DNA of 64,000 nt from Thozetella sp. PMI_491 (taxonomy: Eukaryota; Ascomycota; Sordariomycetes; Chaetosphaeriales; Chaetosphaeriaceae): NCBI GenBank assembly GCA_021432635.1, contig MU270016.1:1383905-1447904 (forward strand). Reading direction: 5' to 3'. The notes beneath the pieces are model-generated. The model was not told where the DNA came from and searched no databases. It saw only the letters and a list, made by a program, of their open reading frames with translations. Below are positions 1-9,723 of the stretch, in pieces; positions within the stretch are counted from its first letter, which is position 1; each line of letters starts with the position of its first letter. Made by a program: the position numbers and the translations under genes.

Positions 1-415
1 AGTTTTGCCGCTTTTGGCGATCGGAGAATACTAGCTAGGTACAGATGCCTGTCCGGTCTTTGCGGTTTTTGCAAATCCTCTCGTCGGAGGAACTCGATGT
101 AGCTTGACCAATCAGAGCTTAGCGAACCGGCTTGGCCCAAAGTGTCTACCGTACCCACGGTACCCACCTAGGTCGGGGATACAAGCTTCGTCTTCCGTTC
201 CCTTCGCTGTCTTGGTTTTTACAGTCATGAGATGGCTGAGGGACTACAACAAGAGGATCCTAAATTACAAATCTAAGCCTCTCTACCAATGTGGACCCTA
301 CAGATGATAAATGGCGGGATGATTCCCAGTATAAAGTTGTCTCCAAGCCGGCGCCTCGTTCAACAAGGTGTTAGCAAACGGCACGACTTCATCCTCTAAC
401 GCCTCGAGCAAGAAA
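1..415. other. left-edge intergenic region
   Basis: No reading frame here has support as a gene. The only recognisable element is a TATA-like box near its right end, just before the secreted NTF2-like gene. Confidence 0.5.
330..336 (+). promoter_or_regulatory. TATA-like box of the tandem NTF2-like gene
   Basis: TATAAAG lies about 80 bp before the ATG at 416, a plausible distance for a fungal gene with a short leader. It also argues for the ATG at 416 rather than the in-frame GTG at 368 as the start. Confidence 0.4.
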
Positions 416-1375
416 ATGCGATCGTCCTCCATTCTCACCCTAGGCGTTACCATAACCCTTGCAGGCAACGTCACTGGCATGGCAACAGAACATCCGCTCG
501 GCGAGCGAAGCCCATCCGTTCCATATCCCGATATTGCGGACACTAGCCATGCGACTCCGTCGCTCGTCAACTTTTTTCGTGGATACTTTACTGCGAAGAG
601 CGCTCACGATGCACCTGGCTTGGCAAGCTACTTCGACCCGACAAACGCTACCTACGCCGATGCTGTCCTCGGCAGCGCCTTTTCCCAACCCGACATGGCC
701 GCGACCTTCGCGTATGTGGCATCTACTTGGGGGCCCGACTCCAAGTCCTATCCGCTGCGAATTATCGGCGATATGAATGGCGCAGTTATTATGTTTAGGA
801 ATACCCCTGACATGTTCGGCGCCGAGCTTCTCTCGATAGCCGCCGTCGACTTCAAGGGCGGCAAGATTGTGCGCCAGGTAGATTACTGGGACGGGCGGCG
901 GAACCCCGTCGCCGACTCGCGCGTGCCGGACGACCAATACCCCGCGGATTTCGGCGAGAAGAAATTTCGAGTATGCCCGAATCGGGTACTGCAGTCTGTG
1001 GTAGACCAGCTACATGCTGCCCTGTCGGCTGGAAACGGTTCAGGCGCGGTAGCCCTGTTCACAGCCGATGCCGTCCTCGAGGAACGAACTGCACGCAGTC
1101 GGATTGAAGGCCAGCTAGCTATTGAGCGCTACCTAGAGCGAGCCTTGGCTTCGCTCCCCTACGGAAGCGGCTCAACTGTCCGGCACGTGGTAGGAAGTGG
1201 GCAAGGTGGCGGGTACGAATGGGTCGGCAAATCCGGCGCCGCGGCCCGGAACGGTCTCACTGCATTGGAGCTCGATCAAAGAGGCAAGATTACACGACTG
1301 ACTACTGCCTGGGACGCCTCGCGAGCGGATGATGCAAATATTAAGGCGCTCACTGAATTGGCGATCGAGGAGTAA
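416..1375 (+). CDS. secreted protein with two NTF2/SnoaL-like domains
   Basis: Single-exon gene of 319 codons. The frame is open from a GTG at 368, but the ATG at 416 gives a clean signal peptide (basic start, then the hydrophobic run ILTLGVTITLAG), so I place the start there. Residues about 48-170 look like a SnoaL/NTF2-like alpha+beta cone: a helix with FFRGYF, then paired strands ending in IVRQVDYWDGR, a hallmark of the fold. A second, weaker NTF2-like unit covers about 195-310 (LHAALSAGNG to ITRLTTAWDAS). NTF2-like domains act as small-molecule binding or isomerase/cyclase scaffolds; no catalytic residue can be assigned here. Only one Cys is present, so it is not a Cys-rich effector type. 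Probably exported. Function unknown; the fold assignment is fairly good for the first half and tentative for the second. Confidence 0.75.
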   Translation: MRSSSILTLGVTITLAGNVTGMATEHPLGERSPSVPYPDIADTSHATPSLVNFFRGYFTAKSAHDAPGLASYFDPTNATYADAVLGSAFSQPDMAATFAYVASTWGPDSKSYPLRIIGDMNGAVIMFRNTPDMFGAELLSIAAVDFKGGKIVRQVDYWDGRRNPVADSRVPDDQYPADFGEKKFRVCPNRVLQSVVDQLHAALSAGNGSGAVALFTADAVLEERTARSRIEGQLAIERYLERALASLPYGSGSTVRHVVGSGQGGGYEWVGKSGAAARNGLTALELDQRGKITRLTTAWDASRADDANIKALTELAIEE

Positions 1376-1958
1376 CGTAGGGGATGATGGACTGCTTGTT
1401 ATTCTGATCGAAGAGCATGGTGAATAGGAAAGTTTAGATATGACGAGGGCTTGTATATTCTTAAACTATTTCGATGTGCGCGACACGAATCTAGAACGTC
1501 ACAACTAGATATCGTGCCTATTTTGATTTCATTCATCCCATTATGGCGTGCAAGGCGACTCAGCTAATAGCCTACGTCCGCTGTGCTGGGAAGGATACCC
1601 TGGGCGGTAGTGAGACCTATGCACTGGCTAGTCTCTGTAGAGCTTGGGCTGATCGGCTTCGTATTCTAGAAATGCAGCTCGTACTGCGACTTCTTTTCTA
1701 CCATTTGCTACAGCGTCGTTAGCTGATGTGGAATCAAGTCAGGGCGTTGTGCAAGTTCGGTTAAATAACCGCGGTTGGCAAATGTGTCGCCACTTGTACC
1801 CGAGTTCAGCTAGCGGACCACGGCCTGAGTAAGGTTACCTAAGGTAGAGCTATACGTATACGCAAAAAGAAAATACCTTTTAAACCTCCCTCATATGTAC
1901 CCCTCTTCGACCTTTAACTTTTCTTAACTTGTATCTCATATAGCAGCAACAACTTCAA
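1376..1958. other. intergenic region between NTF2-like and methyltransferase genes
   Basis: No supported gene. Both flanking genes read rightward, so this holds the terminator of the first and the promoter of the second. Pyrimidine-rich tracts directly precede the methyltransferase ATG, as is common in fungal promoters. Confidence 0.4.
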
Positions 1959-2870
1959 ATGGCGCCCAACCAAGAAGAGCTAGGTTTCTCTACCCGACAG
2001 GGCGTCAACTGGTCTAAGTATCTGTCATACCGCCCTGTCTACCCGAACTCGTTCTTCCAGCGCATCTATGACTACCATTCTCGCAAGGCTGGGGCGTCTT
2101 GGTCCCTAGCCCACGATATCGGTGCGGGGTGTGGGATTGTCTCCGCCGCATTGGCCACACGCTTCAGTACTATCATTGTTTCAGATCCCAACGACGGTTA
2201 CGCAGATATTGCTCGCAGAGCCCTGGTTGAAGAATCGCTTTTTCCAGAGGAACAGTTTCGCTTTCTGCAAGAGAAAGCGGAAGACAGTTCCGTCGAGTCC
2301 GGAACCGTGGATATGGCCGCTCCATGCGAATGCATCCACTGGATGGATGTTCCAGTCGCAATCAAGGAATTCCACCGGCAGCTCAAGGTCGGTGGGACTC
2401 TTGCTATTGGATACTACTCATACCCGAAGATTTTGGGCAACGAGAAAGCCCAGGAGATCTGGGTAAAGATCTGGCGCCTCTTCACGGACGCTGCGCCTGG
2501 TCCGCTTTTTGACAACGCCTCTCGCATATGCAATACAGGGCTTGACTCGGTTGAGCTCTCGGAAGATGATTGGGAGGCCATCGAGAGGGTCTATGTCAAT
2601 TCTCACGGGAGCACGGACAGTTTTAAGCTGGACGATCGAACAAACCCAAGCAAGGTCGGCAGTGGAGAGACTCTAATCTGGCTTGAAGGAGACGAAGACT
2701 GGCACGATTTCCAAGGTTTCAGCTGGCTCAAGGGATATATGTCTACGTGGATATCTCCTATCACAGAAGATGAGCTTCGGGGGTTATGGAATGAGCTAGA
2801 GAGCGCCTTAGGAGGAGAGAAGGCGCATATTGAGACGCCAGTTGTGACAGTGCTCGCCACAAAGAAGTAG
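1959..2870 (+). CDS. class I SAM-dependent methyltransferase
   Basis: Intronless, 303 aa, the usual length for fungal methyltransferases of the type annotated as trans-aconitate-methyltransferase-like. Motif I is DIGAGCG (residues 53-59), the SAM-binding glycine-rich loop. An acidic residue ends strand 2 (IIVSDPND, about 76), and a post-I region (SGTVDMAAPCECIHWMD) precedes the HRQLKVGGTLAIGYY strand-turn that is typical of Methyltransf_11/25 folds. It should transfer a methyl group from SAM to a small acceptor, in the cytosol since no signal is visible. The acceptor cannot be read from the sequence. The ATG follows a CAAC-rich leader. It stands between secreted-protein genes and has no obvious pathway partner nearby. 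Confidence 0.85.
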   Translation: MAPNQEELGFSTRQGVNWSKYLSYRPVYPNSFFQRIYDYHSRKAGASWSLAHDIGAGCGIVSAALATRFSTIIVSDPNDGYADIARRALVEESLFPEEQFRFLQEKAEDSSVESGTVDMAAPCECIHWMDVPVAIKEFHRQLKVGGTLAIGYYSYPKILGNEKAQEIWVKIWRLFTDAAPGPLFDNASRICNTGLDSVELSEDDWEAIERVYVNSHGSTDSFKLDDRTNPSKVGSGETLIWLEGDEDWHDFQGFSWLKGYMSTWISPITEDELRGLWNELESALGGEKAHIETPVVTVLATKK

Positions 2871-3164
2871 CACAACAGGTCACTGATCCCTTGGCTGGAT
2901 CGCATGGAAGGGGTCGGCGCACACGTTATTTGACTCCATACTCTGTATTTGGCTTGATTATTTGCTTTTGGCCGCGGGACATAGACCGCCTGTCCCGTCA
3001 TAGCGTCTTCGTACCGATCCATACGGGATCCAAATCACACGAAAGCAAACTTCCGGTACGAGCACACCTCGACTGGACATATCCAACGCCAACGACGCTT
3101 GCTGAAGAACTGGGACAAACTTAGTAGGTGTTTTCTTAGCTGACATGAAGCGCATTCTCGTTAC

Positions 3165-4078
3165 TTACGAGTTTCCACATTTCCACTGCTGGGCAACCGT
3201 GAGCATATCCGTGTCGCGATTGAAGCGAAAGCTGCCAGAAGTGGTCGAGTTTGCCGTCAAGGAGGTGCAAGAGCCCTCAAATGTACTACTCTGTATCCCA
3301 GACGTCTTGCAGTCGAGGACATCGCTGTTGGCCATGTTGCTGAGCGTAAAAGATGGTCCAGTGTCGTTGCGAGGCAGTCCGGTGGAGCCCGGCTCAAGCA
3401 CATATTGCCGTGACCACTTGCTTACCTCCCATGACTGGTACCGCTTTGCATTCTCTGCGCAGCTCGCACCTGGGCCTAGACCGACGGGAAGCTCCGTAGT
3501 CGTTAGGTTGATACCCGTGCGAGGAGACAGATCGCAGACGGAGCCTCCGTCACTCGTGGTCGTACAGTTCAGGTTGACATCTACGGACCCGGTGGCCAAG
3601 GCGGCGGAGCTTGGGGCAGTATCAGCACTCTCGGCACTTCCCTAAAGGCTCTGAGCCCCCCCTGGATGATGGTTGAGCGGGGATGATTGACTTACCCGTT
3701 TCTATCGGAACAGTTGAAGGTATGGGATAGATAGAAGACCCTACTCTTCCAGTCCAGGGCGAAGGAGATGGTCCGATCGGCGGTCCCGCCGTTGCCGGTC
3801 CAGATGCAGTCACTCCAGATGATGCTATTAGATCCGTCGTACCATCCATTCCACGTCTCGGGCCACTGCGCGACGCATTCGAACAGCGTCCCTCGAGGCG
3901 CAGGGCTGATGCTAGCTGCTACGGTGGAATGGCTCTTATTATCGCTTGGGCTGCCGCCGTCAAATCTGATGTCTCCCAGGCGCCAATTGAAGGTCGTGGT
4001 CGAATTCCCGCATACTCGGGCCCCATTGGCTCCACAGACCAGCCAAAAGGCAGCCGTGATAGCTACTAAGCTTCTCAT
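3165..4078 (-). CDS. small secreted cysteine-containing protein, function unknown
   Basis: Two exons: 3696-4078 and about 3165-3609 (275 aa). An in-frame GTG precedes it, but the ATG at 4078 starts a good signal peptide (MRSLVAITAAFWLVCGANG). The donor GTAAGT (3690-3695) is clear. The acceptor is not: only AAG or GAG sites restore the open frame, and I favour CCCCAAG ending at 3610, after a CTGATAC branch-like site. About ten Cys outside the signal and several N-x-S/T sites (NST, NKS, NCS, NLT, NDT) fit an extracellular disulfide-bonded glycoprotein. Exon 1 has a WNGWYDGSNS stretch and exon 2 ends in QQWKCGN. I recognise no family. Its neighbour at 4798-5931 is also secreted and on the same strand. 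Confidence 0.65.
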
Positions 4079-4797
4079 CACGATCGGAGACGACTCGAGC
4101 GGCCAGGGAAGTCAGTACGGATGCGTGACGTGACGTGACGTGCAAGGCTACCGCTCGAATGGATGTGCTATGAATCCGCATGTACAGTAGATCGAGAAAA
4201 AGACCATTGCGACACCGTGAGAGGAAGGAATCCTAGGCTCAGACCGAAATTTGTGGTCACATCTGCCTATTTTGCGGCTTGATGGTAAAGATTGGGCTCC
4301 TTGGCCGTAAACATGCCTGCGCCGGCTAAATTGAACATCCGTCGCTGGCTACTGGAAGCCGCATAGGTCGGTATCTACCTGGCTTTGCCGGGCGGTATAT
4401 CAGATCTATACAACGGGGAGAACGAAAGAGGTCTCGGGAAGGTGGATTTTGGCCATAGCCACTACAGCTCGGTACCGCACACATTCAGAGTGAGCCTGAG
4501 AAAAGCCTAGCGGCACTAGAACGAGCACGACATTGCTATTCACAGGTTTCGGTTTATTTTCATTGTCAAATTCAATATGGATGTGTGTTCTCTCAGAGCA
4601 TGCGAACAAGGTAGGTACGCTTGTAGATTCCCTGGCAACTTCGTGGCCTAGGGGAAATACATCCGATAAATACTGCTCGCCAAAATACAAGAGCAACATG
4701 CATTTATTTGGAAAGGTTCCTCCGACGGAGTTTAATACAGTAGACATCTATTCGTCAGACATTTGACCTGGGATCTCGGACAGCCCTGCCGTGCCGG
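4079..4797. other. intergenic region between two secreted-protein genes
   Basis: Contains the upstream region of the Cys-containing secreted protein, with its TGACG triplet, and the 3' flank of the DUF1996 gene. Short opposing frames around 4406-4766 overlap each other and look like chance. Confidence 0.4.
4126..4140. promoter_or_regulatory. three tandem TGACG motifs
   Basis: Three head-to-tail TGACG pentamers, each the half-site used by CREB/ATF-type bZIP factors, lie about 48 bp upstream of the ATG of the secreted protein on the minus strand. Spacing is exactly 5 bp. Binding is an inference. Confidence 0.35.
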
Positions 4798-5931
4798 TTA
4801 GCGAGCAATACGTAAGGGACGAGAAGAACTGAATGACCTACATCCATCTACATCATCCGGCGCAGTCTGGGCCTTGGTGCACTTAAGCGCCTCCTCAGAC
4901 GACTGAGTCTTGAGCTGGCCGCAAACGGCGTTGTTGCAGCGAACGTCCAGCGCCCTCTGGAGAGAATCGCCCTTCCAGCCAAACATGTAGTCGCCATGCT
5001 GCGAGTATCCCGATCTAGCGCTCTAGTTAGCCTTTCCCTTAGAAACTTGGCTTCTTGTCACGTACTTGTCTCCAGTGCTCCAAAAGAACGGCTGGGAACC
5101 ATCCTCAGGCCAGAGGCTCTTATCGTTGAATGGGCGAGTCTATCTCTGCGTTAGTGCTTCTACATCGAAGAGCAAAAAAGGGCGGGCAGTTCTTACATCC
5201 CACATAACTTCGTACATCAACTGGGGAAGCCTGATGGGATGCGTTAGAGGGCATTGACCAACGGACTCAAAGGTTCCAGAAGCCGGGTAGGCAACATGGG
5301 ACTTATGGTCCGGGCTATCGATATTCTTGCCATCCCAGCAAGTGGGGAAAGTAATTGTCGTGCGAATTCCCCCGGGGCAGTCACGATTCGGTAGGTTCTT
5401 GGAATCCGAGCCAGTGCAAGGGGCACCGCCTTGGTCGTACTTAACTCCGAGGCAGCGGTGGCACAACTGGCGTTGCTGCGCCGACCCCGAGCGCAGAGAC
5501 GAGTCTCCGACTAGCATGCGGAATCCCGGCTTGAAAGCCGTTACGGTGGTCTTCCCGTCGTAGGGTGGGATGTAGTAGACGGTGATGCCGCCGTCGGTCC
5601 GCAGGCCGACGTTGGGGAACTGACGCACGCGCTTGTACGTCCCGTTGCGGGCGCGGAAGTACATGACGGCGGTCCAGTAATTGGAAAAGTCGTCGGCATA
5701 GGTACAGCTGGTGCAGGTAGAACCCGAGACGAGATCGTGGTTCGAAGGGTCCATCGTGGTGTTGAACGAGTTGCCTCCCACGATCTGGTGGAGATGCGGA
5801 GACGGCGCCGCGCCGGGGCTGACCAGCGGGTCCAGACGTTCAATGACGAGCTGCGAGCAGCCGAATCGGATCATCTGCTGCGCGGCTACCCCTTGCGCGA
5901 GGAGCGCGAGAAGCAAAGTTTTCGCCTGCAT
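4798..5931 (-). CDS. secreted DUF1996 domain protein
   Basis: Three exons: 5197-5931, 5066-5139 and 4798-5014, with introns of 57 and 51 bp (GTAAGA/ATAG and GTACGT/CTAG; branch CACTAAC in the first). They join in phase to 341 aa. A signal peptide spans residues 1-18 ([11 protein letters not shown]). The body is the DUF1996 family: [20 protein letters not shown] followed by VGGNSFN near the start, [44 protein letters not shown] and, across the splice sites, [20 protein letters not shown]. The family is secreted, wall-associated or found with WSC domains. Its function is not established; proposed roles are in carbohydrate binding or breakdown. The last about 14 residues ([14 protein letters not shown]) depart from the usual VDGW ending, so a further small intron or an altered C-terminus is possible. 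Confidence 0.9.
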
Positions 5932-6495
5932 CGTGAACGGCAGCTGTCGAGCTCGGATTCGATGGTGGAAGTCGAAGTTGAAGAAGCGATGTCCGGTGTG
6001 TCCCTTCCCTCAGCGCCTTGAGGCTTCGCTAAGAAAAGGCCGTCACCACGACATACCCGTGGTCCATCTTGGCAGCTTCTGATAGCGATAAATTGATTGA
6101 GGGGAGCGGGCGAATGGCTGGAACCGCGGACTACCTTACCCGGGGTAAATTCCGCGGCACCCTGAAATTAGGATGTCTGCTTTCGGGATAAAAATTATAT
6201 TGATCGGTGATAAATGCCCGGCAGCTGGTGTGGTAAACCGCGGTATTCACTCGCTGGTTCGGTACCTGTGAAGAGCGCCGCGTGTCCCGGGAAACAGCAA
6301 ACCCGCTGCTACTTGAAGTAGCTATCGAATGTATAATCCAAGGGGTAGCTAGGGCAAAGCCGAGATAGCTAACAGCTCAGGAAGTAGCACCACTGTTCCT
6401 GTTTGCATCAGTAGCATGAATGCCGTGGCCTTTGCTGTGATTCCGTCATTTCTCCCTCTGAATATTGGGTGTAGATAGACGATATCTTTTTCTGA
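5932..6495. other. intergenic region upstream of the DUF1996 gene
   Basis: No supported gene. It is the promoter side of the DUF1996 gene and lies beyond the truncated 3' end of the F-box gene. On the minus strand I find no continuation of F-box/LRR coding sequence. Confidence 0.4.
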
Positions 6496-7122
6496 TTAAG
6501 GCGATAATTGAGATTGCCGGGAAGGTGGTGGTCTATTCGAGGCCAATGTTGGACGTGCGCGGAACGTACAGATTGCGTCACGCAGCCGTTTATCTTCCTG
6601 GGTTCTGTCGGCGTCGTCCCAAATAATGCCTTTGATGTGTACGTCCAGGTCGACGCAAGACGGTGGGAGGGCTTCTATGAGCTGAATAGTTTTGCTCACT
6701 GTGACACGGCGTGCCAGTGTCTCACAGGACTGGCCTCGCGCGTCGACATCCAGAGACAACGCAGCTATGCTGGTCATGAAGGGCAACTTGTCCTTCAACT
6801 TGTGGAGTTTAACACAGAGGCTTACGATCGTTGCCCACGGCTTGTTCTCGATGTCTTTAGGCCAGGTTGGATCATCCAATCCCACATTTATGTGCAACGT
6901 GAGCGAGTAAATTTGGGGGCAGTATCGTGCAGTGACTTGTTCGAGAAAGGAATACGAGTTGCCGTTATCGAGCTCGACAGTGCGATACAAAATTGGGGTG
7001 GTTACCTCGTACCAGAAGCGCGAGACGACGAGGCATGATGGGAGAGATCCGCGGGATACAAATTCGACAGTAACCAATATTTGATGCAAGATTTCCGTCG
7101 GAAGCGCGTGGATTCCCGCCAT
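6496..7122 (-). pseudogene. F-box protein gene, apparently truncated
   Basis: Open for 208 aa from a good ATG. Residues about 6-50 form an F-box: LPTEILHQILVTVEF, then LPSCLVVSRFWYEVTTPILY, the helix pattern that binds Skp1 in SCF ubiquitin ligases. The middle has leucine-rich character (YSLTLHINVGL, IAALSLDVDA). Fungal proteins of this architecture are usually about 400-600 aa. Here the frame turns into a Pro/Ser-rich tail (RARPTLASNRPPP) after ICTF and stops. Another frame (reading AHVQHWPRIDHHL) continues only briefly, so an indel has probably ended the gene. It could still encode a short F-box protein. It stands alone between secreted-protein genes. Confidence 0.6.
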
Positions 7123-7635
7123 CTTGCCGCTCCGATTTCTGCTACAAACGTCTCCGTGGAAACTCGTGGTGAGAAGTTCGGTGGCGCAGCCGAGATTACT
7201 GCATCGCTGGAAGTCACGTGCAATATATGACCGAAATCCCCAAAACTCTTAACGCCGAAGGAGCCGTAAAGTTTGGGTATGGAAGTAAAGTAACTACCGG
7301 TAACTACCTTATCTTTAGCGAGTCTTAAGACAAGAGCTGCATACACAGCTCCTTGGCTTTGAGCAACGAGAGGCAAGCACACGCGAGTAGGTAGGTGTGG
7401 ATTGTAAAGTTTATTCTGTCTAGAAGCACAAGACAAGCTGGCTTCCTTTCGCTTCCAGTACACGAATGCATCACTATCCATTACCAATTATCAGCTTTAA
7501 CAATGGTATGCTGAAGCGGCTGGCCCGGCCAAGTTGCTCATGCTGGTCCAGAATACGAAGGGAAATTAGAGGGGCTTGTCGACAGTGAAGACGCGCGCAA
7601 GGCGGCTAGCGGTGGTTAAAGACAACCTCCTCTCC
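7123..7635. other. intergenic region between F-box and GPI-protein genes
   Basis: No supported gene. It holds the upstream side of the F-box gene and the 3' flank of the Ser/Thr-rich surface protein. An open frame at 7002-7487 on the minus strand has no recognisable content. Confidence 0.4.
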
Positions 7636-8481
7636 CTACAGCACAGCTGCAAATCCAATCGCCACTAGGAAAGCACCTAGAGCAATGCGGGACTGGCTGC
7701 TGGTGACTTGGCCCATGCCCGATGCGGATGACAAGACAACCGTTGACGTAGGGGAGCTTGCCGTCTGGTTGCTGCTGCTTGTCGCCGATGTCGTGGGATG
7801 CGCCGTGGTAGTCTGGTTATAGGTGGATTTGATCGTTGTTGCAGTTGACGATGGTGCAGATGTGGCAGAAGTAATGCTTGCAGAGGTGCTAGTAGAGTTT
7901 GTAGAACCCAAGCCCCAGGTTTGCTAAGAAAATGTCATCAATACAGTCTTCCAAGATCGGTTGAAATACTTTTCTGCCAGCAGCAAGAGCACTGGGCGGA
8001 AGTATCAAGGCAACAGATCACGAACCTTGCTGCCCTCCTCCTTGACATAGTTGAACTCAACGCTCTTCACGCCGACCTCCTCGTCCCCTGCGATCTGCGC
8101 CGAGGCGAGATTGAACCAGCAGGGGCTGCCCGTGAACTCGGTGTTCGAAGTTAACTGCACGGCGAGAGAAGTCTTGCCGGTCAGCTCGCTAGGGCTGTAA
8201 TAGACGATCTCTGCATCACGGTCAGCGCTTGACTAGTCGAACTGTCTGGTGTTGCGAGCCGCCCACTCACGCTGTCGTGCATTGTTCTGGTCCCAGCACC
8301 AGAGGTACAGCCACGGCTCCGCATAGTCGGTAGAGTAAGCGACGTTGACGGTATCTAGATAATGAAAGGTGAGATCCGCAACATCCGGGTAGAGGATCTG
8401 GTTGGCGTCTTGGGCGAGCGCAGCGCGCGCAAGAAGGCCGGCAGCGAAGGTAGTCGCGAACTGGTATCGGAGAGAGACCAT
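7636..8481 (-). CDS. GPI-type Ser/Thr-rich surface protein
   Basis: Three exons: 8271-8481, 8026-8210 and 7636-7923 (introns 60 and 102 bp, GTGAGT/GCAG and GTTCGT/TTAG), joining to 227 aa. The ATG at 8481 sits in CCACCATGG, a strong start context; an in-frame TTG upstream was ignored. Residues 1-23 are a signal peptide. The N-terminal half is a compact domain with one Cys pair (YLWCWDQNNA and GSPCWFNLASA). The C-terminal third is a Ser/Thr/Asn-rich stalk with many N-x-T/S sites. It ends in a hydrophobic segment (ALGAFLVAIGFAAVL) with no basic tail, the layout of a GPI-attachment signal. Expected at the plasma membrane or cell wall. The globular domain belongs to a widespread fungal type that I cannot name. 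Confidence 0.8.
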
Positions 8482-9723
8482 GGTGGCGGTTGCTGGGAGG
8501 TTCAAGTCCTGCAATCGGTTGATGGTGGTTCTAGCTTGTGCTGGGGGATCTTGGCCATTAAGCAGGTGTCGCCCCTACTTAAACAGTAGACTACTTAAAC
8601 GAGGTTGGCAAGAGCGGAAATTAAGGACAATTAGACAGAGACTTGGCTCAGATTATGGGTCGAATCATGAACCCGCTTTAGGTAGGGACAGCGCTTTCGC
8701 ATGGAGCCCCTTTGCCTGAGCATCCACTTGCAGAAAAAACCCCACATCATCTTTGTCTAGCCCAAGGAACGTCCATGCACGCCTTGGCTCGCGGCTGCGT
8801 AACCCTTATAGCCACGTCTTCATCCCGTATCCAGCTATAAAATCCGCACCCGGCTTAATCCTTAGTATGGTACAAGTAACATCGAGACCCGGTAGAGAAG
8901 CGGTGGTGAAAGGAGGAAAGCCTGGCTCGCAGTGGCAGCGGGATTGCCTTCTCTAACCGGCTACTAATCATTTTGAGCCCTGTACTCAAGCTATCCCCAT
9001 TCGAACCTCCTAGAAAAACGAGGAGTTGTGTGCGGAGGTGAACCGTGCCAACCCGACCACCCGTTCTGCGCTGTAATTCTTGGAGCGTAGTGTAGCAAGG
9101 GGATATGACCTTATTAATTTGCTGACATGGAAATCAATTTTACTTCTCCGTCGCTATGTCCGTCGCCAACACAGCGTTATAAGAGTACATAGACTTGTAT
9201 GTCCGTGTGTGTGGCGCAGAGGGAAAGGTAGTGGAGGCCCAAGCATTAAGCGTCATCGATCGGCTCCAAGCGGCGGCCGCCTGGTGGAACCTGGAACACG
9301 TACTTAATTTTACAAGGGCCGTAAATAGGAAAATCGAACGTGGGGCGAGTAGCAATGCGGAATGGGCTGCGTCGCTACACCCAACGTTGAAGTACCGAGT
9401 CTGCACAGCGCCGCGTCCGCCGCGCTAGGGCGGCAGACAGACTTGCCCATCCCTACCTTGTCCACCTCGCTTGTCCATTAGTAGTTTACAATCCAGGTTT
9501 ACAACCATAAGCGAACTCATAACCGGATGCGTGCTGTATACCTCGAGGATAATGAGCAGTTCGGGGAGGCAGGTCACGGGGGCTTGGCTCATCCCGTAGA
9601 GAGTCCATACCGTTACCTCATTCTGGGGGTTTTGAGAGCAAGAAGAGAAATACGACTCGGAGCGCATGAAATATCATCAATTCGGGTGCACGCTAAGCTA
9701 ATCTTGGTCGGTGGGTCACTTTA
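8482..9723. other. long intergenic region, 1.2 kb
   Basis: Promoter side of the GPI-type gene and 3' flank of the AAA ATPase gene. Several 65-90-codon frames on both strands overlap one another and show no domain, splice structure or composition bias. I see no gene. Confidence 0.4.

Noticed and set aside
3145-3645. 166-codon frame opposite the small secreted protein
   Set aside because: Shadow of exon 2 of the minus-strand gene, which has a signal peptide, splice donor and Cys/glycosylation pattern.
6508-7038. 176-codon plus-strand frame opposite the F-box gene
   Set aside because: Antisense shadow; the minus-strand frame has a clear F-box.
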